Of a DNA stretch of 64,000 nt, positions 46,271-58,259 are shown in pieces. The position numbers and the translations under genes are program-made. Under the pieces are notes generated by a model, which saw nothing but the letters and a program-made list of their open reading frames with translations, searched no databases and had not been told where the DNA came from. How positions within the stretch are numbered: the first letter of the stretch is position 1; each line of letters opens with the position of its first letter. The stretch is taken from assembly GCA_019022495.1 (NCBI GenBank), contig JAFEKR010000028.1, positions 496,001 through 560,000 on the forward strand, given 5' to 3'. The stretch comes from Epichloe hybrida (lineage: Eukaryota; Ascomycota; Sordariomycetes; Hypocreales; Clavicipitaceae).

Positions 46271-49200
46271 TTACCTGTTTCCCATTTTCGAAAATTCGTT
46301 CTGGTATTGCAGCTTAAAACCATTGCACAAAGCGCGCATGTCTGGGTATTGGGACCCCTTCAACTCGTAACCTCTAGGAATGGCACGGACCGGTATACCG
46401 ATGACCCTTGCCGCGCGACTGGCTTTGAAGCATAACCAGAAGTAACCGGGATGCTTTGGGTCTATGCAGAACGCATAAGCAGATCGGTTAGGGTTGGCAT
46501 CGACATATGTTGTGAGCCATTTTTCTATTTCCAAGGATTAGTGCTGTAGTAACATCAAGGGCGGGCGACCAGGAGGGAAAATGAGAATGCTTACCAGTTT
46601 CAGAACGCGACCTGCTTTGATATTTGTCGTGTCTCATGAGTTCCTCAACCTTTCGGGCCATTGCCTTGACGTGATCCACAATCAGTTCGTCAAGATCACT
46701 GTATGTGTCATTGCGTCCGATGCGGAGCAACTTGCCGACGGAAAACTCGGTGTCCTTTTGCATCTCAAGCACGTCAATGTGCTGGTAAACATTATCGGCG
46801 ACTTTCCAGGTAACTGCCAAATGGTCATTGCCTTTCGATGAGGGACGAATAATCACCTCACCGGGAGGTTGAGAACCCAGGTATTCTTCCGCCTGAATGG
46901 AGTTGAACGGTTTGAAATTGGGGTGCTTGACTACGCGCTGAGTCCGTCCCGTGGTTTGGTCCTTCTCACGAAGCTCATCCTTGTCTGCTGCTTCCAAATT
47001 GTAGTCCCACCCATCCCGTCCAAAGTTGATGGGCCTCTTGTACGGTATGCGGAGAGCATCTTCTCGCATGGAGAGTTTCGCCATGAAGTCCTTGTAGCTG
47101 AGTTCCAGGATTTTGCCCTGCGCAGTTTGTCCTGTACTCAAGACATCCTTGACCGAGGATCGACTGTTTACTTCATGTGCCTCGACTCTTCCCTCAATAC
47201 CACAGTCCAGCTTGACAATGGCAAAATCATCGCGAACCATGCGTACGTTGACGGGCACAATCATACCCTCACATAGCGACTGCTTTGTCTCACCTGTAAA
47301 CATGGTGAAGACCTCGGACTGATTGGGAGGAGCGAAGCTGCGTCGAAGTTCTTCGTAGGGGGCCTGGAGCTCTGCACTGATTGCCTCAAGAGTGGCTCTC
47401 TTGCGCTGACTGAAGTTGGTCAACAATTGATCAGCGTATTCGTCAAGAACAAGCTCGTTGACACGCTCTTGTTCATCTTGCTTAAAGAGTTTTCGAACAA
47501 TTGCGCCGGGACCATTTTCGTCCGTCTCGGCTTTCACATCCTCCTCGTCCAGCTCCAGGGCATCTGCAGCCATCTTGCGGCCGAGTTCGTAATCTTCAGG
47601 GTGAACGCGAGTGTTGTCGAGAGGATCAGAGGAAAGATTCGTTGCATCGTAATCAATGTACAGGAAACTGGCACAGTTGTTCCACACGCGGGGACCGACA
47701 ACCGGCAATTTGCCGCTGTCAGGATCACCAACCAGCTCGTCTCTGGTATTGACCGAACCACCGTTGGCATTGATGGCCTTGATGACGCTGGTCGCCTTTC
47801 TGGGGCCCAACCCGGCGATGTAAGGAAGCAAGTTGGCCGTGTATGAATCAGCCATGGCATCATTAATGTTCAAACCAACCATGTTCACCGTGTCGACCAT
47901 GGCGGACTCGAGATATTTCATGAGCTTGTCTTGAGGGAGAAGATGCTGGCACGGGTGGAAAGAAAGTGACGGAACGTCTTTGCCCAGGGCTGCGTATTCC
48001 TTCATCGGATTCTGCATGTAGCGAGCCAAGCCAATGCAGTATCTCGTCACAGGATTGAGCGATGGGTGCTCGGCCACCGCACGTGGGCTGTCCTTGTATA
48101 GTCGAGCAACCTCATCATCAACGATGACGACTTCAAGAGGCTCCGTCCTGTAGTCATTGGTTTCGGGATCGTCGAATTCAGCTCCTCGAAGATCCTTGTC
48201 GCCCACAAGAGCTTCTAGGTCCCGCACCAGTCTGTTTGTCTCGGCACTCCAACCGCTGACGGCAATGACATCGGGTCGACGCCGCCGCACGAGCCCCGCA
48301 AACTCTTCACGCTGTGCCTCATCCCGGGCTAAGTTGCCGAATTTGCCCTGTTCGAGGACTCGACCGTCCTCCTCAACCCAGGCCCAGCATGTAGGCTCTC
48401 GAGCCGGATCGCCCATGCCGTTTGACAAAGCAAGCACTCGAGGTGTGGTACCAAGGATCATGCCTTTGGGTTTGTAAGGCGCTTGATCCAGTTTGCGGTA
48501 GAATTCCTGTCGACACATCTTCAGGACCTCATCCTGACAAAACGTTCTGATCACCTCCTTGACGTTCTTGACGATGACCTTTTCCAGTTTTGGATAAGCC
48601 AGATCCACAACCTTTTTGCGCTCTTCTCGCCATTGCTCCGCACGGTCACTGAAATTCTCGGACTCGAACTCTTGATACAACTGTCGCCTGAAATCATACC
48701 GGGAAGGCATGACGAGCTTGATATCCACAAGTCCCTCTTCCTCGGCGCGCATCATCTTCAAGAAAAGCTCCGGCTGATGAACCAGATCGGCAATGGCCTG
48801 GTTCTGCAAATACTTGATCTCGTAGTAAGGATGAGATTCGTCGATTTTCCGAAGCCCCTTGTCCGTTCGTCGACAGCTGAGCTCGGCCGCCTGATAGTAC
48901 GAACTCCGGAAGTACTTGCGCATGCGAGGACTTGCAAACAATTCTTCCGAGTACATTTGACGAGCTGCAGAGATGACTTCGTCACCCGTGGTAAAGTTAT
49001 CATCGATCAAGCTATCTGCCAGATCCATTGGGTATTGCGGATCATCATCTGGCGTCACTTTCTTGCCTTGTCGTAGCGCATTTTTGGCCAGTTGGTCTGC
49101 GGAAATGCCGTACGCCTTGACGAAGTAGTATGCCTTGCCGTTTCGAACTCGGTCGAGGAGACTCGACTTGGAACCTGGTCTCTTGGCTTGCGATACATTG

Positions 49201-50715
49201 CCAGATACGGCAGCAAGATCCTTCAGCTTAGCTCCGTATTGGAACTGAACATAGTCTTGCAAATCTTGCAGTTCCTCCATTGTGGTAGCTTCGGGTATCA
49301 TTTCCTCTATCGCCGGGTCTTCGACATCGACCGTCTTCAAGTTCTCAAAGGTCTTTTCGAGCGAGTTTCGCTTGTCCACAAATGATCTGAACTTGATGTC
49401 CAGCTCGAGTATTCTCCAGAGATCGTCCTGGTTAAGAAGCTTATCTGATTGGATTGTGTAGTCGGGACCGTCCGGGTCATCGCGCGTCGATTTTCGAATC
49501 TTTTTAGAATGTAGCAAGTAGTCTTTACGGTGCTGGAAGACGTATGGAACCTCGACTTCATCAACAATGAAGAACTCCAGAACCTTGCCGACAGCTTTGC
49601 CGAAGGGTGCCTGTAGCTCCGGAGACAATCCCTTCTTCGGCCACAGCTGGTTGGTGATCCATTTAGCTTCTTCCTTGAACTGCTCGGCACTGAGCTGGAG
49701 GTGCTTGAAAGCCTTGCGCTCCAGTTGAAATCTCTCGGGCTCGTCTGTGAATCGAACCTCGTTGTCTTCGTCTGTGAGGAGCTTCTCCTTGAGCTGAGAG
49801 GGTTCGAAAACGTCTTTGAGCTCGATGCCTTGCTCCTCACGCTCGCGGTCCTCTTCGTCATCTTCCATTTGTAGAGCCCAGTCATAATCCTCGCCGTTTC
49901 CGAAGATGGCCTCCATATCATCCAAAGCATCCTTATCGAGACCAGTCGTGTCCACTACCGCGCCGACGCCTCGATCCCTAGGTCGAGCGACTTCTGCATC
50001 TTCCAATCGCCGTGTGCGCTCCTCATCGTCTTCTTCGGGAAAATCCTCTTCAATGAAATCATCAAACTCGTCAGCTTGAGCCCGAAGGCTCGGTCTTCCG
50101 TATGGCCGTTGCTCAGCAGCATCTTCGTCTTCATCAGAAAAGATTTCGTCAAGCCCACGGCGTTCATTGCGCGTGTCGTCTTCGCTGCGGTGACCGCGTT
50201 TGAGGCGCTTGAATTTAGACTTGAGCAGATGTCAGTACCCCTGCCAAACAACCCGCGTTTCGTCGTAGACTTGCTCTTACCTGGCTCTCTGGTTTTGGTC
50301 GCTCCCCAAACTGCTCGCCAATCAATTCCAAGTCGTCTTCATCTAGGCGTTCTTCATGTTCTCGATCGCGATGCTCACGCTTTCTTTTGATGGGGCGTGG
50401 CTCAGCATCCGAGCCCTCATCATCTTCATCATCCTCTTCCTCTTCCTCCTCTTCTTCTTCGTCAACAATGAAGCCTTCGCGAATCTGTTCGGGACATTCG
50501 GGTTAGCGTTAGACACAAAACATTGGCAAGGAGCCACTCACTTTTCGGGCTTCCTCCTCATCATCATCGTCTTCCTCTTCCTCGCTGGAATCATCTATGG
50601 GAGCTCCTTTGCGTCTGACGCGCTCCTTTCCAGTCTCCTCATCGAAAGACTCGTCATCCTCCTCGTCATCCAACTCGGCCTCCCCCGATATCAAGTCGCG
50701 CATGCTGTTGCTCAT
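46271..50715 (-). CDS. SPT6: Transcription elongation factor and histone chaperone Spt6, 4 exons
   Basis: Essential nuclear factor that travels with RNA polymerase II and reassembles nucleosomes. Minus-strand exons 50715-50542, 50484-50281, 50219-46595 and 46524-46271 give 1418 residues, the expected size. Residues 1-200 are very acidic ([27 protein letters not shown]) with basic patches. Then come the helix-turn-helix region, a YqgF/RNase H-like domain (about 710-840, with LALSNGMG), a helix-hairpin-helix/DLD region ([20 protein letters not shown] near 926), an S1 domain ([20 protein letters not shown] near 1110) and the tandem SH2 domain that binds the Pol II linker (about 1250 to the end, including [16 protein letters not shown] and [15 protein letters not shown]). 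The last intron (70 nt) splits a codon; reading through it would lose the final third of the SH2 domain. C terminus NEFSKMGNR. Confidence 0.95.
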
Positions 50716-51758
50716 GATGACGATCCGCTTTGGCGTCTCGGAGAAGCAGACTCAAGCCCGTCACAGTGCGGCCGTTCGAGGGATAGACAACAATATTACT
50801 AGGATCAGCCTCAATGGATGCCTCGCAAGACACCGAGAATGAAAAATTTGAGCTCGGCCCCGCAAAGCTTGTCGAGTGAGCGGGAAAGAGCGCTATCGTT
50901 ACAATCGGCTGCCTCTTTTTTTTTTTTGGAGTCGCATCCATCCACACAGCTTGCAGCATCGTCGCGCGTTTGTGGTAGGGTGCCCAGGAATTACACATGT
51001 TCCGGTGGAGCAGGCTTACATAATCACGCTTGCTTTGCAACCTCACGAAAGGACACCCTCTATTCAATTGTTTGAAAGCATATTTACACACAAACAGGCC
51101 ATATTGGTCATTCTTGACTGGGACATCCAGCGATTCTTTCAAGGAATGCAAATCCCACCTCTTTGCACACAGGCCGCGCTGTGAAGCTACACCTGCGAGT
51201 ACATTGAGCCATGCAAGACCGCACCTCGCGATTGACCCCTAGACAAAGATTCTTATTTCAGGACAGAGATGCCATATATTACAAGACCCTTGATTCACAT
51301 CCCTTGCTATCGTTGGATTTGTGGTTCACACACAAACTCAATTGCAGCCCCTCTCCATGAATCGTGTCGGTCATCAGAGCAGCCGAGAAAAGGGTCATTG
51401 AGGCGCTCAGATATGGGGTTAGTGGTATATGACATCTACTCTCATTGATGTGGAAAAGCCTCGGGAGACTCGTCGAGTCGATACGAGACTAAACACATTC
51501 GGGGTCTCTGGGTGCTCTGGATAGAGCCTGTGTGTACACCAGACGCATGAGAACGACATCCAGCTGACTATTCGACAAGTCTAACAGAGTTGAAATGGTC
51601 AATCCATCAGTTTCTGGCCCCATACCACGTAGCCATACCATGGCTATACGTTTATGAAATGATCCATTCACGGCGATAATATTGGAACAAATACTCTGGG
51701 TTAAGCGTCCAGCCTGCCGAAGGATGAAACAAATCAGCCCGAGGCAGTCCTTGTCAGC
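50716..51758. other. SPT6 promoter side and intergenic DNA
   Basis: About 1 kb upstream of SPT6 with a T-run at 50920-50930. No supported gene. Confidence 0.4.
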
Positions 51759-52088
51759 CTATGGATAGAAGTTCAGGTCATTCATTCTTGGATACACGGC
51801 TCTCACCGATCTATTGGTCCACGTACAGCCGTCTGCTTGCAGCAGCCGTCTTTTCAGGGCAGTGACCTTGCTGTTCCTCTCGAAGCGCTCGATCCAGTAC
51901 GCAAAGCGCGCCTTCGACCAACCCTTTGGCCCCTTCCAAGTCGTGGGGTACCAATTTTGCTCGTCGGCTTCGGAGATCTTGCCCTCCATTTCATAGACGC
52001 CACGGGTGTAATGGCCAACATGAGAACGGGAGACGAGGGGCTCTATGCGACAAGTTGGTGACTGGTTTCTTGCTTTGAGTACTTGTCT
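51759..52088 (-). pseudogene. Possible exon or gene fragment, W-rich
   Basis: A minus-strand frame open from an AG at about 52089 to a stop at 51759, reading SRSHVGHYTRGVYEMEG, then WYPTTWKGPKGWSKARF and AYWIERFERN. Its composition is protein-like and the pattern W-x-G-x-x-G-x-S-x-x-R-x-x-x-W-x-x-R-F resembles the C-terminal part of fungal DUF3632-type proteins as I remember them. No upstream exons of that family were found, so it may be a remnant or the last exon of an unrecognised gene. Confidence 0.3.
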
Positions 52089-52693
52089 GAAAGGAATAAA
52101 GCATAGTGATCATTTGCATTGGAACATCGGCTAATGGCTTGTGGCTTGTGGCTTGCGTGGCCGCACGGCGATTCGGAATGCCTCGCCACCTCCACAACCT
52201 TAATTTGTCTTGATTGACTATTATTAGTGCCATCGCAGCTCTCGATAAGCCGCGAGGCAGACGAAGCAGAGTGAGTGTCTAAGACATGGCGCGGCATTGG
52301 GATGCGAAGCACACGTTGTACATTTCCTGTTATAGATAAAAGGCCACTAGCAAGTAGCTGATCTGTCGCTCCAGCCATCTTTTTCGTTTTGTAAACTATA
52401 CCTTTTCTCTACAGTCTAGATGGAGCCCCTCGTTCACATCGGCGCCGTGCTCTACGAGGAATCGCGTGGTATGATTCGCGAGAGTGAGATGGGATGCATG
52501 CAGCGGCGGCGGCAATCAACATCGGAAGTCCGGCAAGTGCATGAGGATGGAGTTCGGGGGTGATGGATTGTCAAGTCGATGAACCATCACGTCCATCACT
52601 ATCGTATCGCACAGTTATGGTGTAAAACAATATTTGCATTGCTGCCCCTTCCCACCCTGCTGCTCTAATTCCAGCCAACTACCCGGCGATTGA
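52089..52693. other. Intergenic
   Basis: About 600 bp with no recognisable gene. Short direct repeats (GGCTTGTG) occur near 52136-52152. Confidence 0.35.
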
Positions 52694-53213
52694 TCAACCC
52701 TGAGATGCTAATACGACAGGTCTCGTTAGTACAGCAAACACACCTAGAAACGGGAAAACAGCAGCCGACTTACCCTTTCCACCAAAGTCGACAATGGCCT
52801 TGTTGAACGACCCGTTGATGTCTTTGATGATCGCAGGCGCGAGGGCCTTCTCCAACAGACCCAGTTTCTCCGTGACGGCTTGTCCAAATTTCTTGGTGTC
52901 TGCCTGGAGCTGATAGAGACTGGACAGGACCACGAGGCCAAGCTCGCCAAAGGCATCTTTTTGCGCGGCAACACCCTCCAAGGTCTTCTTCACCTTGGGC
53001 TGCAGCTGGATGAAGTCGAGGCCGATGCTCAACGAGCTGGAGCCGAATGGCGGCGATGCTTTGGCGTCGTCGGCCGCTTTGACAAGCAGTTTGTGAATGT
53101 CGACAGCATCGACTTCCACCTGGAGCGCCTGGGCGATTCCCAGCGAGCCCGGCATCCGACGCGCTGACGATGGCCGCGCAGCAAAGAGTGACGAATGTGT
53201 ATAGGAACCGCAT
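52694..53213 (-). CDS. HsbA-family secreted protein, with apparent frame disruption
   Basis: Minus strand. The signal peptide MRFLYTFVTLCCAAIVSAS starts at 53213. The mature part (VEVDAVDIHKLLVKAADDAK, IQLQPKVKKTLEGVAAQKDAFGELG, KALAPAIIKDINGSFNKAI) matches the hydrophobic surface-binding protein A / cell-wall galactomannoprotein helical fold, but in another frame. A shift is needed between about 53168 and 53120. It can be explained by one extra base, or by a 40- or 49-nt intron with a weak GTCAGC donor and no clear branch site. The final intron (52773-52708) is convincing: donor GTAAGT, branch TACTAAC, acceptor TATTAG, leaving a tail GKASQG. Such proteins coat hydrophobic surfaces and can recruit hydrolases. 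Divergent from the lipase gene. Confidence 0.7.
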
Positions 53214-53894
53214 GATGGGGGAAATTTTGGTACGTCGACAATGAGGTGCAAGTAATGAGAGAGGAGGATTGGGAAAGGCGAGGAAGAGTGTTTGAGAAAT
53301 TGTCTGTCTTGCAATGGCAGCTTACATGCCAGCCAATCGGTCACGACCTCACCAGAGTCACCGCTGATACTTGACTGACACGCAGAGGCGAGACAGGCGA
53401 GACTAGCTAGACCAGGAGGGAAAAATCAAACCCATCGCTCCATTTGTTTCTCAGTGAAAGAAAGCCTCGGCAATCCGTAATCCGCGTGGCATTGTGGCAT
53501 TCCAAGCTCTGCTCGCATACGCCATGTAACGCTCCCCCCCCCCCTTTTTCTGAAGTAGCATCGTCGGCCGAGGCCTTTTCGAGAGGAAATCAAGTACTCT
53601 CGCTAGATGCGCCACCGCGAGCTGATTGACAAGGGGGTCACCTCCCGACTTCTGCAAGCTCTGAACATTCCAAGATTTGCCGAGAGCTGAGACTGTTGGG
53701 GGGGGGGGGGGACTTGCTAGAAAGATCGACTTCTATTATTTTGTGTTTTTGTGTTTTGTATTTTGTATCTTGTGACACAGTATTTTGAGCTGCACCCTTT
53801 GTTTTTTTTCATCGCTTTGCTTCATCGCTTTTCTTCATCGGGACATTAGCTGAAAGCTTTTTGCGATTTTCTCAACTCGATATTGAATCACAAA
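53214..53894. promoter_or_regulatory. Divergent promoter region, HsbA-like protein and lipase
   Basis: 681 bp between head-to-head start codons, containing a C-run (53536-53546), a G-run (53699-53712) and repeated TTTTGTGTT / TTTTGTATT and TTCATCGCTT units at 53741-53832. Co-regulation of the two secreted proteins is inferred from the layout. Confidence 0.45.
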
Positions 53895-55081
53895 ATGCGC
53901 GGAATCTTCGCCATCGCCGGATCCGGATTGCTCCCGCTGCATGTCCTTGCGCAACAGCCGAGTGAGTTGCCAGCGAAGTCTCCACCAGCGACAGATATTG
54001 TCGCGTAACTGGCAAGAAAAAGAAAGAAGCCCTCGTTTGCTGACCGAGACGCAGTATCGTCTGCCGTGTTTGACAAAATCACCAGATACACGGCCTTCTC
54101 GGCAGCCTGCTATGACGAGAACTGCGCGACACCACCCTTTGGATCTCAAGTCGTCAAGACTTTCAACGACGAGGGCACCGATGCGCAGGCGACTCTGTTC
54201 CGCGACGACGGTGCCAGGGAAGTAGTCATTGCGTTTAGGGGAACATCTTCCCCCAAAGACTTGGACACCGATCTCGCCTTTGCGCTCGTTCCGTTGTCCG
54301 TCGCAGGGGCGAATTGTTCAAATTGCAGAGTGAGTGGCCGGCGCTCCTCTCTCCCCCTCTTCTGCTCTACCTATTTTTCTCTTTTCTCTCCAGGGGGGCC
54401 CATGGGACACTTGATTGACGTTGTGTTATTCTCACGCAGGTTCATGAAGGCCTTCAGACGGCCTTCAACTCCATCTCTGGAGACGTCTCTTCTGCCATCA
54501 AGTCGGAGCTGTCTTCCAACCCGGGGTTCCGCCTCGTCGCCACTGGTCATTCTCTCGGCGGCGGCCTCGCTGCCATTGCTGCCGTTTCTCTCGCCGGCCA
54601 GGGCATCGAGGTGGCCGAGACTTACACGTACGGCGAGCTCCGGAATGGCGACGCCCAATGGGCCGAATACGCGTCTCAGAAGCTTCCCGACTCAAAGTAC
54701 TACCGCGTCACGCACTTCAACGATGGTGTCCCCCATGTGCCGCCGAGTGTTCTGGGCTACGTCCACCATGGGCCCGAGTACTTCCAGAGCAAGAAACAGG
54801 GCAACTCGGCCGAGACCACGTTGAAGTGCAGTCTTGAATCCAAGGTATGTAGGTCGAAAAAGATCAGCCCATGCTGCCTCCCTCCCCCCTCCCCCCGGTC
54901 CTGATTTTTTGCCCCAGTGAAACATACATATGGGTTGCTAAAACGAGGCGTCTACATACAGTCATGCAGCGCAGGGCAGGATTTCGGGTCCAACCCCATC
55001 AACGGCGCCCATCTGACGTACAGCAACACTGTCATTGGCAGCGCACTCTTCATCCCTGCCTGCGGCGCCGTGTTCCCCTGA
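53895..55081 (+). CDS. Secreted class 3 lipase / esterase, 4 exons
   Basis: Extracellular alpha/beta hydrolase of the Rhizomucor lipase / feruloyl esterase A type; hydrolyses acylglycerol or other carboxylic esters. Exons 53895-53961, 54055-54329, 54440-54844 and 54962-55081 keep phase and give 288 residues, normal for the family. The signal peptide MRGIFAIAGSGLLPLHVLAQ is followed by the domain start FDKITRYTAFSAACYDENC. The oxyanion strand is VIAFRGTSSPKDL. The nucleophile elbow is GHSLGGG with Ser152; the likely catalytic Asp is 209 in HFNDGVPHVPP, and the likely His is 266 in INGAHLTYS. Paired Cys residues (CSNC, SLESKSCS, PACG) suggest disulfides. Lid and substrate preference cannot be read. 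It sits between two HsbA-type genes. Confidence 0.92.
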
Positions 55082-55831
55082 ATGAGCACATGATGAGCAC
55101 ATGCGTGCCGTGGGCGAGAGGGAATGGGCGGGATGAGATGAGATGGCGTATGACTGAACCGAGTGTAAAATGAACCGGTCATAGCGGTAGATAACCAACT
55201 GTACGGACTCCGATGGAGCAGTTGTTGCATGGAAAGCCCGAGCACACACACATTCCTCTGTCGTCCATGTACATATGCATATAACCAACCCGTACAGACA
55301 GCTTTGTTGTAACTTGTACAACCCGTTCCCAGTCCCCAGCACTTCCCGCCAATAACCTCGGTCATTCATTAGCAGGGCTGGGCTGGGCTGGGCTGCAGTG
55401 TGACCCCCCCCCCCCCCCCCCACCCATGCGGTTACTAGCCATGTGACTGTGGGGTCGAGTCGGAAGTGTCTTAAAATTACGACGTGAGATGTGGGATGAA
55501 GAAACCAAACCACTGCAACGTACTCCGTGCGTGCGAGATCACGAGGACACGAGCAGCCGAGTAAAAGTTCCAAGATGACAATGGCTCTCTTTGATCCCTC
55601 CTCGCCAGTCTGTGGCGGGGCCGCCAATATTCTAGTTCCCTGTCTTGCAAGCACAGCCCCTCACGCCGAACAATGTCTTGGGGTCTTGACTGTCAGTCAT
55701 CGCAACTTCAGCCCCTTCCTCGAACGTGCATTCCATCCATCGTCAAATGGTCCTTTCCCAAACCTCTTTTGACTTTTCGTTCAATCCCTTGACAAGCACC
55801 GGGAGCATATTCATCATCGACAAATACCACC
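55082..55831. other. Intergenic between lipase and second HsbA gene
   Basis: 750 bp with GGCTG tandem units at 55375-55395 next to an 18-base C-run at 55405-55422. It contains the promoter of the second HsbA gene. Confidence 0.45.
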
Positions 55832-56380
55832 ATGTTGTTGCTCTCGACCTTGATCGTGCCGCTCCTGGCCGTCGTGGCAGCGGCCTCGCCCCTCCGCCGC
55901 GACGGCAACGGCATCAATGCCGCCTTGGCCAAGATATCGAAGCAGTTGGTGGAAATGGACGAGACCCTGGGCACCTTCAACCGGGGACTCGCCGCCACCG
56001 TCATCGCCCTCAAAATCCAGGGACAGGCCACCGCTCTTCAGAAAGGCATCGAGTCGGCGACGTCGACCACCAAGAAGTCGGCTGAATTGGACGACGAGGA
56101 GTCGGCCAGCGTTGCCTCCTCCGTCAACTCGCTCACGAGAAACATCTACCGCGTTCTTGACCACCTCGTCGAGAAGAAGCCCGATTTCGACAAGGCCATC
56201 TTCGGCGTCGGATCGGCGTCGGGACTGGTCAAGCAGGATCTGCAGAATCTTCAAAAGGCAACGGGTGACTTTGGTGCGGCCTTGACGGACAAGTTTGTGG
56301 GCGCCGTCAGGAGTGTTTCCCCTTTGGTCGTCTCGGCTATCAATCATCACTTTGAGGAGGCGCTGAAGGTTTACGCGTGA
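55832..56380 (+). CDS. HsbA-family secreted hydrophobic surface-binding protein
   Basis: Single exon, 182 residues, the usual size. The signal peptide is about residues 1-19 (MLLLSTLIVPLLAVVAAAS), with a dibasic RR just after it. The mature part is all-helical and amphipathic with regular heptads, as in the HsbA/Mp1 fold: INAALAKISKQLVEMDETL, NRGLAATVIALKIQGQATAL, ASVASSVNSLTRNIYRVLDHL, FGAALTDKFVGAVRSVSPLV. In Aspergillus, HsbA adsorbs to hydrophobic polyesters and recruits a cutinase. Here the gene lies downstream of, and on the same strand as, a secreted lipase. No GPI anchor signal is visible at the C terminus (HHFEEALKVYA). It is clearly distinct in sequence from the HsbA-like gene at 52.7-53.2 kb. 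Confidence 0.88.
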   Translation: MLLLSTLIVPLLAVVAAASPLRRDGNGINAALAKISKQLVEMDETLGTFNRGLAATVIALKIQGQATALQKGIESATSTTKKSAELDDEESASVASSVNSLTRNIYRVLDHLVEKKPDFDKAIFGVGSASGLVKQDLQNLQKATGDFGAALTDKFVGAVRSVSPLVVSAINHHFEEALKVYA

Positions 56381-57563
56381 TGTGTGGCGTGTGTGGGCAG
56401 TTTTTTGGGGGAAAACAGGGGAAAATCGGGCTCTGGAGTGGGAGTAGCTGAGGGAGTTGAGAGAACAGAGAGAACATGTATATTCAATTCTGCCATCGAT
56501 GCCAAGTTTATCGGATGTCATGAATCGTGAGTGGGCCAGGCGAATGGTGTACAGATGCGCCGAACACAAGTTTAATCAATTTTTCCCTGCCATTTTGCGA
56601 GGAGCATGGTGTCTGTATCGTGTCTCTTGCCTTACTTACCATGGCCAAACACAGCTCGTTACTATGGAAGAATCCAAAAAATCAATTCGCTCGCATATAA
56701 TTGCGTCGTCTCCGAAACAAACAAAGATGACCAGAGAGCCGAATTACCTTGTGTACGATGAGTCTAGGCCAAGACGGAGCGCACGTTTCGCGCCAAGAAC
56801 CTCGGCAGCGTCCAGAGAACCGATACCGACGACACCAGGTCAGTACCTCGTATTCCAAGACTTCTTGCTTCACAATTCCTAATGAACCCCGCCGCCTCGG
56901 CTCTCGGAGTGGAGCCCATATGATCCGGACAAGTCTGGACAATCCTCAACCAACCGGGGGCCTCGAGGTCGAACTGATGCCTGATGTTATTACATTAATC
57001 TGCTTTTTCGAGTGCTCACGAGCTGTTCCCAGGAAAGTGGACAAGTGTCCCATTGCATCCCACCTCGTGCATTTCCCCGCACCTACTAACGAGGCCATGT
57101 AGCTTGGAGCCGGCCCCTGAGATTCTGCGTATGTACATAGTATACATAGATTGCGCACAGGTAGATGTCATGCAGATCAGACTGACGATCCGACGCTCAT
57201 ATGTACATGTATAGTTGGGTTCCATTGCATATGTACACTCGCAGATTCTCCAGCCTGGCTGTTTGGACATCTGCCAAGCCCGATGAAAACTGCTCTGTGA
57301 ACAAGATGCCAACTCTGGCGTCCTCACGCGAAAATTGTCGTCGTACAATGAGCAACAATGAGCGAGGTTCTAGAGCCACGTGGCAAATTGTTGGGTTGGG
57401 GGCCATGGGTCCTTGTGTGTTGGCCTAGCGACAGAATCTGGGATACGATGCTGTAAGAAGACTTCAATCCCAAGTATAGCATGTCATCACGTATATCAGT
57501 CAACTCCCTTGGCGTATTCGTCAACAGCATAAGCGAAACGCAACTCCCCGCAAGACATGAACA
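56381..57563. other. Intergenic
   Basis: About 1.2 kb. Short ORFs only, without recognisable domains. Several TATGTACAT-type motifs near 57130-57235. Confidence 0.35.
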
Positions 57564-57797
57564 ATGAACGGCATGCCTCCACACAAGACGCAAGAAAGCA
57601 AGACCACAAAGTTCATCTCGGAAAGAGGCGAAATGCAAGGCCTGCAGTACGACCAAAAGGCTCACTGGTACGCGACTATCCCGTATGCGCTCCCGCCGAC
57701 GGAACACCTCCAAACAGCGAGATGCTACTACCCAGTCACGACGGATAGGATCCCAAGGCAGTATACTCTGCCTATGACAGTTAATCTCGAGGAATAG
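57564..57797 (+). pseudogene. Carboxylesterase type B, N-terminal relic
   Basis: The frame carries the diagnostic start of fungal type B carboxylesterases, TKFISERGEMQGLQYD followed by KAHWYATIPYALPPTEHLQT, where the family reads G-x-I-x-G then I-P-Y-A-x-P-P. After roughly 60 residues the match ends and a stop follows at 57795; no GESAG nucleophile or later motif was found downstream. The normal family length is about 500-560 residues, so this is a truncated relic, not a working gene. Confidence 0.65.
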
Positions 57798-58259
57798 AAA
57801 GACGGATTCGGTGGCATCATTGTCGGCAGGCAAATCCGAGCGTTGAGCAGGTACCCAATTGATGCGATTCCAAGATGAAGTGTTTCAACGACCGACATTT
57901 GGAGGTACAGGGTTGATTGTAGGCTTTCCTTATACAGATGAGTGTATTGCGCCCTTGCATAATAGGATTTCGCACGCGATGGATGGACCGTTATAGAAGT
58001 AAATCGTCTCTTGACGAGAAACTGAATGCTTGCAATAATGGGACCATCAAATCCAAGCTATTCTGTCGATCTATTGCCGAGCGACGAGGAGCGCGTTATG
58101 ATGGGTAAGCGGATCATGGTCTTGGTTGGATTGCCAGGAAGAGTGAGACGTTGGACATCCGGACGAAGGATGTTGACGATGTTGTGATTTTGACGAGCCA
58201 AAAGGATTGTGGCGGAGAAGGAGACGGACGGATGTGAGATATACAGACGACTCAAACTG
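57798..58259. other. Intergenic, 3' of the Trk gene
   Basis: 460 bp with no recognisable feature. Confidence 0.35.
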
